Shown here: in pieces, positions 22,142 through 34,873 of the stretch | How positions within the stretch are numbered: the stretch's first letter is position 1 | Layout: every line of letters starts with the position of its first letter | Source of the DNA: Chamaecrista fasciculata | Taxonomy: Eukaryota > Streptophyta > Magnoliopsida > Fabales > Fabaceae | Direction: 5' to 3' | NCBI GenBank assembly: GCA_003254925.1 | Contig: QANZ01006845.1 | Location: 124,001 to 188,000, forward strand | DNA: 64,000 nt | Notes under the pieces: model-generated | Told to the model about the DNA's origin: nothing | The model's input: only the letters and a program-made list of their open reading frames with translations | Databases searched by the model: none | Position numbers and translations under genes: made by a program

Positions 22142-25100
22142 ATGGCCAATGACTCTTCTTTTTTGTTCTCCGGCATTCGCTTTGATCGAAAGAGGTTCGG
22201 CAGCGATATTTCTAAGTTCGAGGTAGGAACTGTCCTTCTTACTTCGTTTGTCTTCCCACCATGCCATAGTAACTCTTCCTGCTTCAAATATTTTTCTTAT
22301 TCATTATACAATGACTTTCAAACTAAAAAAGGAAAAGCAAAAGGAGAAAGACGATCAGTCCTGGAAGATTTCGAGCTCGGTTGATGTTGAGGAATCAGAA
22401 CCCCTTGAAGTCAAAGCGCCCGCGAAGAAGAGGAAGCGGAAAGGAACAGTTTACGGTAATCCACTTCTTTGGCGTTTTTGGATCATCATATTGTTTGATC
22501 CTATTTATTCTCACTCTTTTTATTGGTTTCTGTTGGGAACACATAACAAGAGCAGAACCTGTTGAGGGATTCACTGTCTTCAAAAATTCTAAATCGGCTG
22601 AACGTCAACCGAATGATGAAGATAATTCTCTACTTGAGTCTGTTCAGCAGAAGAAGGAAAAGAATAGGCAACTTGAGGTTCCGTCTTTCTTTCTGTTTTG
22701 TGAAGAAAATACATGATTTTGTTATTTGAGATTCTACCAAATCACATGATGAATTATTTTTGCGTCGTATGTTCAGCGGGATGCTCTTCTCAGGAAGAGG
22801 CACAACATTCATGTGTCTGGTTACAATGTCCCGTCTCCGCTTCAAGATTTTAATGAGTTGAGCTCAAGGTATTCTCAGACTTATTGCCTTATGCACTCGT
22901 GTCTATATTGGGTAATTGGACTTATCATGATGCGACTATTAGAGTACTCTATCCTAACTTTCGGACCCTTTATCTCTTATTACTATTCTATTAATGGGTA
23001 CCACATAAATTGATTTAGATTTTAAATAAATTGTTCACAGATATAAATGTGAAGCATACTTATTACGCAATCTGGCAGAACTTGGATTCAGAGAACCAAC
23101 ACCTATCCAAAGGCAGGCTATACCTGTGCTTCTAAACGTATGGAATTCTTATTTTAGTTACTTATGTTTCCATTCAATTTCTTTTCCTAATATTATGTGA
23201 TCTTAAAATAATTACTTCAATTTTATTATATTTATATGATATGACCCAAGTTAATTTGGGACATTTTTTCTTTCTTTCTTGATTTTCTTAATTATCAGGA
23301 TCGTGAATGCTTTGCATGTGCCCCAACCGGCTCTGGAAAAACCTTAGCATTTGTGTGTCCTATGCTTATGAAGCTTAAGGTATTGCCTATTCGCCTTATT
23401 GGTGTTATTGGCTCCCATGCCCTTGGTTCCTTTAATTGACTTTCTTTTACAGGAGCCATCAAATAATGGCATTCGAGCTGTTGTCCTTTGTCCTACTCGT
23501 GAACTGTCTGCGCAAACATACAGAGAATGCAAAAAGATGACTAAAGGAAAAAAGTTCCATATCAAGCTATTGACTAAAGAGCTAGCAAGAAATGGTGATT
23601 TTTCAAAATTTTCATGTGATATACTTATATCTCCACCACTACGATTACGCTTGGCTATCAGGAGGAAAAAGGTTGACCTCAGCAGGTGTGTGCTAATAAA
23701 TATTGTAGTCTTGAGTTGAGATAACCTTGAAATGCTATTATACAGATCATTATAGATGTGGTGTATTCAAATTATCTGTATTATCAACCAATAACATACG
23801 TAACATGAAATGTTCCATTGTGAATGATATACAAGATAAACTTGATAACTTAAATGTTGTCTGTTCATCTCCATTTCAACTTGTTTTTGTGAATTCATTC
23901 TACAATGTGTAGTATTCTTCTTAGCTTCGTAGTCATTCTGTGAGAATCCCAAAATATAGTTCATATAATGTAGTAATGAAACTTAATTTGGACTCATTTT
24001 CATTAAAATGAAACTAAGTATGTAGTATTCTTCTTAGCTTCATCTGTTATCAGTAGGTTGTTAATACTCATGCAATGATCTTTGTGGCCATAGTCCTTAA
24101 GTTTTATATGTAAACCCTCAGTATCTCCAGCTGTTTGAAATTCAAACTAGCAGAAACAGCAAGCTTTGCTATTACCTTTTCTTATCTAAATTTGCCTCAT
24201 GATTTAAATGAGTTAAACCCCATAACAATTATTTGATTTTTCAATTGGACTGGCAAACTGTAGTCCCAGATATAAATTCCAAAATCTGCTCATTCTCCTT
24301 TTGTGTTGAGTCTGCTTAATTCCAATGTAAGTTTGGTGGAAGGAACCTAATTAAACAAGTTGGGCGACTCCGGTTTGTTCTTATGTAATATATATGTGTG
24401 TGTGTGTGTGTGTGTGTATAGCTGAATTTATGCATTTTGACTTTGCTGATGATGGTTTGAGCTGTATCTTGTATTGAATCTGGAAAGCCAGCAATGGTTA
24501 TGCAATGCAATTGAATTATTTTTTTGTTTCTCTGCAGGGTAGAGTATCTTGTCCTGGATGAATCTGATAAGCTATTTGAGCTTGGATTGTTTAAGCAGAT
24601 TGATTCTATTATCAAAGCATGCTCGAATCCCTCTATAATACGCTCACTTTTCAGTGCCACTTTACCTGATTTTGTTGAGGATCGTGCACGGGAACTTATG
24701 CATGATGCTGTTAGAGTTATTGTTGGCAGGAAGTAAGATTGCTGAAAATTTTACAGAACCACGAAATACACAATTCCTTCGCTTTTTAATTTATTCTTTT
24801 TTTTCATGTCATGCCTGTTTTTATGTGAATCAGGAATATGGCTTCTGACACAATAAAGCAAAAATTGGTTTTTACTGGAAGTGAAGAAGGAAAACTTTTA
24901 GCAATTCGCCAAAGCTTTGCGGAGGTATTTTTCTAATTTGAATCTTTAAGATAAAAATCATTACAATTTGGATTCCATATGCTTGAAAAGGTTGTTTGTG
25001 CTGCATATCACAACTCTGATATTCTCATTCACACAATTAGGATTCCATATACTTGTGAATTGTGATTGTTGCAATTTTTTTTTGAGCTTGATCTTTGTCT

Positions 25101-26359
25101 TGAAAACTTCATTCACACATATAATATGCAATTTTATGATCCCAGAAACCTTCCTTGTTTTGAGCTTCGTACTGGTTTTATTTACTCTGCCTAACTAGTT
25201 TCTTTTAAGATTGCATAATTTAATTTGTGGTTTTATACTGTTAAAGAGCTATGGTTTATGACTTGCAATGTTCTTTATTATTTTATCTGGTATTCTCACT
25301 ATTGTGAGAGGTGTTTATCTGTTACTGCTCCTGCTGCTGTCGCATATATGTGATGTAAACGTTCTGTTAAAATATTGTGTTAGAAAACTTTTGTTATATT
25401 TAACAGATATAGCTTAGAATGGTTGATTTCTTTTGTTTGGTCATTTCTATCAGAGTTTAAATCCACCAGTACTGGTCTTTGTCCAAAGTAAGGAGCGAGC
25501 AAAGGAACTCTATGGTGAACTTGCATTTGACGACATCAGAGTTGATGTTATCCATTCTGATTTGTCCCAAAAGGAGGTACTTTTCAGTCCCTTTAAACAA
25601 TAAGTTACATGTTGTAAGATATGAAGAGTATGGGCAAATAATGACATTCTCTGTGGCATTTGTATCTTATTTTGTGCTTTTTTACCCATCAACACTCCTG
25701 TTTTTGTCCAAAAAAAAAATCAACATGCGATTAATCATGGTTTTTTTAAGGACATGGTCATCTTGAATGCTTTGCTCTCCACAACTTTAGCAGACTTGGT
25801 AATCAATCGCTGATTGCATTTTTCCTTTTTATGCTAACCTTTAAAAACTGAATACAGCGAGAAGATGCTGTTGATAATTTCAGAGCTGGCAAAACATGGG
25901 TTTTGATTGCTACTGATGTGGTTGCTCGAGGCATGGATTTCAAAGGTGTGAAGTGTGTGATTAATTATGATTTTCCAGATTCTGCTGCTGCATACATCCA
26001 TAGGATTGGTACGTGCTGCTATAGTAATTTTCTTTTAAGCCTTGAAGATTTAGTGGGGTAATAATTATAAGTTGTACTATTTTCTCATTGAGTCTTATGT
26101 TTTCGAAACCCCTTTAAGATGATATCTCTGCTAATTAGAGGCTGTTGGTTTCCAAATAGGTCGGTCTGGCAGAGCAGGGAGGGCTGGAGAAGCTATAACT
26201 TTTTATTCAGAGGATGACATTCCATTCCTGCGTAATATAGCTAATCTGATGGCTGCATCAGGTTGCGAAGTTCCTTCTTGGCTCATGGAGCTACCGAAAA
26301 AGAAGTGGAAGAAGCACCGGCCCAAAAGAGATTCCATCTCGACCAAACCAAAAGTATAA
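22142..26359 (+). CDS. RH57: DEAD-box ATP-dependent RNA helicase 57 (Rok1 type)
   Basis: Twelve exons: 22142-22222, 22332-22455, 22556-22677, 22777-22868, 23041-23137, 23299-23379, 23453-23685, 24538-24732, 24834-24924, 25454-25576, 25858-26008 and 26160-26359, giving 529 residues. Helicase motifs are in order: Q motif ([14 protein letters not shown]), motif I APTGSGKT, Ia PTRELSAQ, motif [38 protein letters not shown] and [13 protein letters not shown]. The lysine-rich N-terminus, NVPSPLQDF before the Q motif, and the basic C-terminus ([12 protein letters not shown]) point to the RH57/Rok1 branch, which acts in nucleolar small-subunit rRNA processing. Motif II is DESD rather than DEAD. The exon 2 acceptor has a weak pyrimidine tract, so that border is the least certain. 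Confidence 0.94.
24396..24418. repeat. (GT)n microsatellite in RH57 intron 7
   Basis: About eleven GT units precede the polypyrimidine tract of the intron by roughly 110 bp. It is outside coding sequence. Confidence 0.85.
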
Positions 26360-28610
26360 CAGAACATATTAAGTTTGATGCTCTTAACTGTGCTGGTGAG
26401 CGTCCAGTTCCTCCAAACTGATGGGGGTGGGGAATTAAGATGTGAAATAGAAGAGGTGGAGCTGACAAATATAGGCATGAAATATATTTATATAGCCAAT
26501 TAACTTGTAAGTCCTATAGATTTTGACCACAGTTACGGTGATCAATTTTGTTTTGAAGAGTAGGGCTTTGATTAGAAAATTTGGTAAAATAGTTCATTTT
26601 TTTGAGGGGAATGAAACCTTGGGGTGGATGTGTAATGGCTCTCCTCAATCCTCATATTGTTGTATTGTCATACGAAGTGCTGTAAGAAACCATTTGTTGA
26701 ATTTGCTGATCGGGCCTTCTGTCTTATTGTTCTGTGATGTTAGTAAGTACAAAAACCCGTAAAGATTCCACTGCCATAGTATGCTCTAACGGTAACTGCT
26801 TTAAAATAAAAGGTAGACAGACGCCTTATGAGGACAATGTTGGTCAGTGTCACTGTCAGTGTAGGTTTGGTGAATTGGTGTTCACGGGCGAGTGTTTTTT
26901 GATTGAGGAAACTACAGCATTCACATTTGGATTTGAATGACCTAGAGCTTCTATGTTGAATGTTGATCCCCACCTCTTCCTAGACTTCCTTCCATCTCTA
27001 TTAATACGAAACAATATTACAATAGCCAGACGCTGCTTCTTGATATGGCTTCCTCAGTGAAGCCACGATCAAACAGGCTAACACAGACTGAGATACACTA
27101 CTTTTATTTCTTACACCCACATCTTCAATACCCAGAATTCAGACTATGATAGAAACCTATTTCTTTTTCAGATGTCTATATGCTAGTTTGATGTTAAACG
27201 GCTGTATTTGCCAAAATAAGGGAACTTTTAATGGAAATGGATCCTATCCATTTACCTTTTTCACCATTTCTCTCTATTTTGTCGAATTCTTGCCATTAAA
27301 GTCATCTAATGGCATCAAATGTTGCCATATCGCCCTCAAGACACGTAGAATTCAGGACCGAGTAAACGAGGAAATTCCATCATCACAGTTAAGATATCTC
27401 TTTTATGCCAAACTGTCGTCCTTGTTGCAGCCATTAGGCTACAATTTTCTAGCGATAAGCATGCAAAAAAGAATAGAAACTAATGTGTTTAAACTGTTCT
27501 ACGAATATAAGAAATTCTGAGAGCATTTAAAATTCAAAACTTAGAATGCAACGAAACAAAATTTGACATTTTGTGCTTGGAGGTCACGGAAGCTGAACCG
27601 AGCTGTTCCTTTTGTTTTGTGTCATTACCTTTTGTGCTTCTGGGGACCAAGTGGCACTTCTGGCAATGGGCCTAAGTGAAGTCAGGTCCTCCATGAGTAA
27701 ATTGGATTTAATTGGGACATCAATACAAAATCTGAATCAGAAATAGACTTTACGCAAGAACAACAACGTGGTCAACAAAGCCTACAACCAAAAGCGATCC
27801 GAACCAACCATATGATGAAGGTTCTATGTCATCTTTCTCTACTGTTTTTCTTTTCTTATATATATATATTATTCGTGATAATGTTTGAATTAGCTTGCAT
27901 GCCCGTTCAAAAAAAAGACTCTGCATGCATTTCAACTACTCTATTTATTTTTCTATTTTATGAAAGACAAGTCATTCATAAAAAATAAACTCAACTCGCA
28001 AGTCCCAACCACATTGAATTACTAATAGATTCATTAGGTTCATAATTGTTCTATATAATTCGATCTTTTTGAGCACATTCACAATTATTTTGACAACGCA
28101 ACCTCAAGGACCAATGTTCAATTGAATTTAAAAAAATAAAACTTCCAATGGACTATGGTCAACCGCAAATTAAAAATTCAAGAGTTCAACAAAGGACAGA
28201 ACCAATTTTACTAGTTAAATGGGAGAGTTCTCAATTGTGTGTGTGTTTTTTTTTTGGCCTGTGGAGAGTTCTCAATTGTTGAATGATGGTTAACATCTCA
28301 ACTGCTATTTGGTGTAGGATAGCAACTCTTGCTCAAACACAACTTTCTTTTTGTTTTTCTAATATTCCTTTTACTTCAAGTGACACCAAAGCGAAGCAAT
28401 TCCTCACCAATGAAATTCCTCCAAAGCATAAATTGTAAACATTCAGTTTGGCTGTACCAATCATAATTTTTTCTTTAGTTCCAACGTTTTCCTTAAGTGC
28501 TAACAGATATGTGGAGCCCCTTGCAGCTTCAACTTTATATCAAATAGCCTTCCTCTCCATTTCCTTCGGTGACATACCAAATCCTTGCATTTGTAGAGGG
28601 TTTGCAGAAA
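26360..28610. other. intergenic region between RH57 and IRX9
   Basis: The first few hundred bases are probably the RH57 3' UTR. A 124-codon frame at 27146-27520 has no recognisable motif and is probably chance. The part before 28611 should contain the IRX9 promoter and leader; no specific site could be assigned. Confidence 0.4.
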
Positions 28611-30853
28611 ATGGGGTCCTTAGAAAGATCAAAAAAGAGAGTTCTGCTATGGAAGAAAGCAATGCTCCATTTCTCTCTGTGTTTTGTGATGGGATTTTTC
28701 ACAGGCTTCGCTCCAACAGGTAAATCTTCGATCCCCTCCACACAAGCAGCTTCAGCTTCTGCCTCCAACACAACAGAATTTGCACCACAGCCTATGGAAA
28801 TGTCACTACATCAGACAACGAATGTGAATAGAAGTTTGATAGCTCCAACATCTAGAGTCCCCAAACACAACCAAAAATTACATGTTCAAGAAGAACTCGA
28901 TTTGAAGCCTAGAAGACATATCATCATTGTCACTCCAACAAGCACAAAACTTGCGTTTCAAGCAGTGTTTTTGAGGAGGTTGGCCAACACTATAAAGCTT
29001 GTTCCTCAGCCTTTGTTGTGGATTGTTGTGGAACCACAAACGGAGTCCACAGAGGTGTCGGAGATACTACGGAAAACAGGAATCATGTATAGACATTTGG
29101 TGTCCAAGCAAAACTTCACAGATTTGGAAGCAGAGCTGAATCACCAGAGAAATCTTGCTCTTAAGCACATTGAGCACCATAGGCTAAGTGGGATTGTACA
29201 CTTTGCTGGCCTATCTAATTTCTATGATCTCGAGTTCTTCCATCAGCTTAGAGATATTGAGTATGTAGTACTCTTTCCCTTCATTTTCTTCTTTCTAAAT
29301 CCATTATATACTTCACTTCTGCTTTTGATTTATCTTTTGGGTCATTCATTCTTGAACTTAAAGGATCTGGGGCTTATACTATGCTTCTACTTGTGGTGGG
29401 TGGAAAAATAAAAGACGAATAAATTTGCCAATTGATAAAACCAAAGGCAAGTGAGAGTATTTTAGGTACACCAAACGCAAATTAGGACTAATTACCTTAC
29501 GGGTCAATTATTTATGGATACGATAGCCATTAGCCAACAACTCTGGGCAGCATCAGAATGTGCTGCTACATGGCATATTCTAGTTTTCTTTTTTCAGAAT
29601 GATAATTGGTAATCTGAAAGGTTTTAGATTATAACTATATTAATTATATGTAACTGAGCAGGTTGTTTGGAACATGGCCAGTGGCAGTATTGGCAGCAAA
29701 TAGGAAGAAAGTAAAAATTGAAGGGCCAGTTTGTGATTCTTCACATGTCATAGGATGGCATTTGAGGAAAATGAACAATGAAACAGAGAGATGGGGTCGG
29801 AGTCCTCCCATTCATATTTCAAGTTTTGCATTCAATAGTTCCATTCTTTGGGACCCCGAGAGATGGGGTCGCACTTCCTCCGTTCAAGACACTTCTCAGG
29901 TACATCATACTCAATTTTCAAGTATATACTACTCTACTTACTCATACAAATATTGGCTATATATACTTAACTTAAGATACTTAAAAAAAATATAATCCTT
30001 CAATGCTTGAGCTTTGAGTATCTTTAGTTAAGGATGGGCCAACATCCAACCACTTTAAAAAGGAAAAATAAAAAGAAAATAAAAGAGTCAAGAATTAGGT
30101 AATATGATGACATCCTGATTGACTTGTTCAGCTAATCAGAATACTGACTTAAGTGTTTTCTACTCTTCCATAATTTCACTAATAAATAATAGGCTAAAGT
30201 GCACTTTTGGTCTCATAACTTTGGCAAAGGTTTCAACTTGGTCCTATAACTTTTTTTTGTTGCAATTTTAGTCCCATAACTTTTTCAAAAGTCTCAATTT
30301 GGTCCCATAACTTTTTTTGTTGCAATTTTGATCCCATAACTTTTGAAAACGTCTCATCGTTGGTCCTAAGCTGATTTCCATCCATTATCTGCGGTTAAAT
30401 CCACTTCACCCATATTTGTCACGTCATTATTCAACTCAGTATGTCATATCATCTTTAACGGCCGAAAATAAATGAAAATCAGCTTGGAACCAAATTGAAA
30501 CCTTTGCCAAAGTTATGGGACCAAAAGTGCACCTTAGCTTAACTAATAATCTAGTTTTCCCTTTACACCGAATGTAGAATTATAGAAACCACTTTCAATG
30601 ATGTATATATCATTTCATCACTGAAAATGATGGTTTTTCTTGTTCTCATTTTCTTATTATTGGGCTTCTGTTTTGGTTTTTTTAGAATTCAATCAAGTTC
30701 GTGAAGCAAGTTGTACTTGAAGATGAATCAAAATTAAATGGGATTCCATCAGAGGGCTGCTCCAGAATTATGCTCTGGCGTTTCAACTTTCATGCTACTT
30801 CCACTTCAAAACATCAATTCTTAATAACTACGTCAGATCATAACCCAAGATAA
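28611..30853 (+). CDS. IRX9: xylan synthase subunit IRX9 (glycosyltransferase family 43)
   Basis: Three exons, 28611-29260, 29662-29899 and 30686-30853, give 351 residues, the usual IRX9 length. The start MGSLERSKKRVLLWKKA is followed by one membrane anchor (about residues 18-37, LHFSLCFVMGFFTG), as expected for a type II Golgi protein. The GT43 domain begins at about residue 103 (RRHIIIVTPT) and contains LVPQPLLWIVVE, LRKTGIMYRHL, HQRNLALKHIEHH, VIGWHLRK and HISSFAFNSSILWDPERWGR. It takes part in elongating the xylan backbone of secondary walls. The DDD nucleotide-sugar motif of catalytic GT43 enzymes is replaced by FAGLSNFYDLEFF, as in IRX9, thought to be structural in the complex. Exon 2 has an extra in-frame RWGR before PPIHIS. 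Intron 2 holds a foldback element. Confidence 0.95.
30191..30540. mobile_element. foldback MITE, family A, within IRX9 intron 2
   Basis: Begins aggctaaagtgcacttttgg and ends with the complement accaaaagtgcaccttagct. The arms carry the same 'gcaattttagtcccataac' and 'tttcaacttggtcc' modules as the copies at 10012 and 39581. Flanks aataaataat (30181-30190) and aactaataat (30541-30550) match at 8 of 10 positions, which may be a decayed target duplication. It does not disturb the splice sites of the intron. Confidence 0.75.
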
Positions 30854-31116
30854 TGAAACAGGAACATCAACAAAATAGCACATAATTCATATTCGATTCG
30901 AGTGCAGAAACTCAAATTTATTTCACATTTTGAGAAATTTATTCTTTCTTTCTTTCTTTTTTCCCCCCTTCCTTTAGCTTTACTTTTACACATCTTCTGT
31001 ATGTCGATAATTTTATTGGTTCACAGAAAATTCAATGTTTTTGATAGCTTACATAATGAGAATGTCTACTGTTAAGAAGCAGCAAATACATTCAACCATG
31101 TATCATCTTTTACATC

Positions 31117-32230
31117 GTGGCAAAAGCATTAATTTTGTCTCTAAACTTTGAACCAACCGTCAATTTTGTCCCGGATCTTTTTTTGTTGTCAATTTTTTCC
31201 CAAATGTTTTTCATTTTGGTCAATTTTATCCTTTGACTAACTTCGTTCAATAAATTAACGACAGACTGCATTTTGTTTTTTAATCTGAGTTAGGATTTTG
31301 GTTTCTTTTTCTATCAATCTTACATTACATATCATTAGTCAAGTAAATTTTGTCATAATATTTGGTTTAAGTAAGAGCAAAGGATAAATTTGATAGAAAT
31401 GTGAAACATTGGGAACGAAATTGACAACAAAAAAAGATTTGGGGACAAAATTGACAGTTGATGTAAAATTTGGGGGCGAAATTAGTACATTTACCTTACA
31501 TCTTTTGCATCCATTCCTTCTTGAATTTTATATTAATTTTTAATTTCTTACTCAATATTTTTTTAATGTCAATTTTGTTATTCAAATTTTACATTTGGGT
31601 TGCTTTTATCCTAGAACTCATCTCTTTCAATAAATAAACGATAGATTTCATCATACTTTTAAATCTGAGTTATGATTTGAATTTTTTATTTACCAATTTG
31701 ACATTACATGTCATTAGTCCTATAGAATTTGTCGTTAATATTTGACGAGAATTGAAACAAAAGATAAAATTAATCGAAATATAAAATTTTGGAGACAAAA
31801 TTAATAATAAACAAATATTAAGAACAAAATAAAAAATTTATGTAAAATTTAAAAACGAACTTTTCTCTTTATTCTTCCCACTAATTAATGAAACACCTCA
31901 ATCCTGTTTGGCCATTTTTTTTTGGCAAAAGTATTAATTTTGTCTCTGAACTTCACACTAATTGTCAATTTTATTCCACATTTTTTTGCAGTCAATTTTG
32001 TCCCCAATATTTTACATTTTGATCAATTTTATCCTTTACTCTTACTTTAGCCAAATATTAACGATAGAATCTATGTAACTAATGATATATAATATAAAAT
32101 TGATAGAAAAAGACATTCATACCCTAACTTAAATTGAAAAACAAGATGTAATTTGTCGTTAATTTATTAAGAGATGTTGGTTAAAGGATAAAATTGATAA
32201 AATATAAAACATTGAAGACAAAATNAAAAA
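31117..32230. repeat. three related foldback repeats in a row, family C
   Basis: Three copies lie end to end, at about 31117-31495, 31550-31865 and 31925-32230. Each starts with a phrase like 'gcattaattttgtctctaaacttt' and 'gtcaattttgtcc', has a central part with 'gacattacatgtcattagtc', and ends with complementary 'gacaaaattgacag' modules. A single N lies at 32225 in an A-run. I see no coding sequence. Whether the three copies are independent insertions or a local amplification is open. Confidence 0.6.
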
Positions 32231-33888
32231 AAAAAAAAAAAAGAAACTAAACTCGAGTTGCTCATGTTATGTGTAATTTGTTCTTTAATGGTATAAAATT
32301 TACCCCGATGTGCTCGATTTCTTGTTTGGTTACAAATTTATGTTAATAAACAAAGAACGAAATGAAATATGTGTATCTTGCTTCGTGCTCGATAAATCCG
32401 TTTAGAAATAACGTGGTAAACTGATCAGTTCAACCAGTCCAGCCTCCATAATGAAGCACTATATTCAATATTCCACGAAGCTGCCTAGTTGAAACTTGTT
32501 CTTTTGGCTTTTCTCATATATGCTTCTGGAAAGTAATCAGAAAAACTTGGTAGCCAAGGCTGTTATATATATAATTAATTATATGGCTTCTTCCTTAAAT
32601 AACACTTAAAAAAATAATATATGTCAATCATGAATCCCACCCTCCAAATTATAGCACTACAGTTACAGAGTGGTTCATTCCATTATGATGTTTCACTCTT
32701 TTTCAGTCACTCAAGACAAATCAAAATGGAAATATTAATTCCCACTACTTTTCTTAATTTCTTTGTCGTTGGGTATCACTGTATCAGTATCACACAGAGT
32801 GTGTGGCTCATTAGGAGTTGTACTTGGTAGTTAAACTACTTAAATAGAGATTCATTTCCCCTGGAGTACGTTCGAATTAATCTTCACACTTATATTATTA
32901 ATTGTGCTTTTCTTAGCTTCATGTGATTTACATATCGACTTTTAATGTCATTCACAAGAGATCATGCAAGTTACTAGCTTGCTAGTCTCCGTCAAAACTC
33001 AAAACCAATGTTGTCAATAATATATGGCTACAGAATTACACAATATAATACTTGCTTATGTAGTGATCAATTCGCAATAAATTAGACTACAACAAATCTT
33101 GTCGAACACCTTAAGATTACTACTTTGTCCACTGTTTCGTTGAGGTGAATATTTTGAAGGGTAAAAAAAACGAGATATTGTCGATTTTAAGTGCTGATAA
33201 GTAATAATCATACGAACTATATTTATTTATTTATTTCTATTCTCTGACGCGCTTTCAAAAATTTCAAATATCTTGCCCTGAGTAAATAACTGAATATATT
33301 ATACACATAAAAAAAGGTGTCTGATATGTTTTGGGTATGATTTGGCTCTTATTAAACAATGACGTGCATATTGCTGTTGGGTTGATAAGTAACCAGGCTT
33401 GTCTTTAAGTCAATTTACATCAAAGACACCAATAACACAAATGAAAAATTGGGCTCCATATTCTCACCCACTCCAATTATAGTTGATAACGTCCTAGTTT
33501 CAGAAAAATAAAAGTTTTAGGCGTGAAAGCAGTTGTTTAAGCCTTGGAGATTCGGTGAGAGAAATTATACTCTAATCTCCACAGCTATAATCATTTGGTA
33601 ATTTGGCTTTAATATGGGTATTCCTATAAAATAAAGGTTTTAGTCATTCAATCTGGTGGACTCAATTTCGTTGCAGATATATATGTTAAGAATCCAGCGC
33701 TGAGGTAGCTGCATGCTAAACTTAATTAATTTAAATTCAAATTTTGGATAGTTAATTAGTGCTAGCTAGTATAGAAAGATAGTTAAAATGGATTAGAACT
33801 CATAAATCATCTAAAACAGAAGTTAATAAGATGCCAAATTGCCAATGGTCATTCGCTAGCAGTACGAATGTACTAAAATTTATATAAT
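32231..33888. other. intergenic AT-rich stretch, nothing recognised
   Basis: No frame above background and no motif. Short AT-rich simple sequence is common. Nothing else is supported. Confidence 0.4.
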
Positions 33889-34186
33889 AATTAAATTTTG
33901 GTCCTCAAACTATGAAATCAATTTTATTTTAATCTTCAAATTTCACATTCGTTACATTGTTAGTCCAAAAATATAATTTAGTTTGATTTCTATCATTATT
34001 TTTAACTTGAATAATGGAGAGAAAGAAAATTCTGCACAATTAAATTTTAGTCCTCAAATCATTAAATCAGTTTCATTTTGATCTTCAAATTTCACATTCG
34101 TTACATTGTTAGTCCAAAAATATAATTTAGTTTGATTCATGTCATTATCTTTTAACCTGAATAATTGAGAGAAATAAATTTTGCAC
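33889..34186. repeat. tandem duplication of a 149-bp AT-rich unit
   Basis: Unit 1 spans 33889-34037 and unit 2 spans 34038-34186, both starting aattaaatttt and ending gcac. A core from 'cttcaaatttcacattcg' through 'aatataatttagtttgatt' is identical in both, while edges differ at several positions. The unit resembles the left arm of a GGTCC-type foldback. A right-arm-like sequence (aggattgaaatgaaactc) follows at about 34322. Confidence 0.8.
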
Positions 34187-34403
34187 AATTTAAAAGAAAA
34201 ACAAACTAAAAATTTATTTTCAATTTGTGATTAAAATAAAAATATTTTTTTTCTATCAACTCACTTATTATGATATATATTAAAAATAATGACATAAATC
34301 AAATAAAACAAAAATAATTTTAGGATTGAAATGAAACTCATCTCATAGTTTGAAACTAAACTGAGATTTTGACCTTAGTTTTTTTTTTTTTTTTTTTTTT
34401 TTT

Positions 34404-34417
34404 NNNNNNNNNNNNNN
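34404..34417. other. assembly gap inside poly-T tract
   Basis: Fourteen N bases lie within a long T run on both sides. The true length of the tract is not resolved. Confidence 0.95.
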
Positions 34418-34873
34418 TTTTTTTTTTTTTTTTTTGTAATTTGAAAGTTTTATAATCACAATAAAGTTCCCTCAAATCTAAAACTTCATTTACAAAATCG
34501 GAAATATTTATCACTCAAATCAATACTCAAAGCTGGTAAAGAGTAGATTTCTAAGAGCATCAAAGATGATAATTGAGGAGGAGGTGTGGGACCCACTATG
34601 GCTAATCGTAGTGGGGTCAAGATGTTAGCAAAAACCAGCTGGTGTTGTTCTGTTTCTATTTTACATTCTCTTTTATCATTCATGGAAAGTGGAAACAGTG
34701 CCCTTTGGCAAGATCTGATTTATTTCATTTCCCTCTTTACAGGGCAGACAGTCTGTTGCAACTGTAATCTTCGACCTCTCCTCTACTCTCTTCTTTAGAT
34801 TGAGAGATTCTGTGCGTTGGAGAGAAGCGTGAAGAAGATTTTCGAGATCTGCTACTTGTTCCTTTCGCTTCAG

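Noticed and set aside
27146..27520. 124-codon open frame between RH57 and IRX9
   Set aside because: No recognisable motif, AT-driven composition and no splice context; probably chance.
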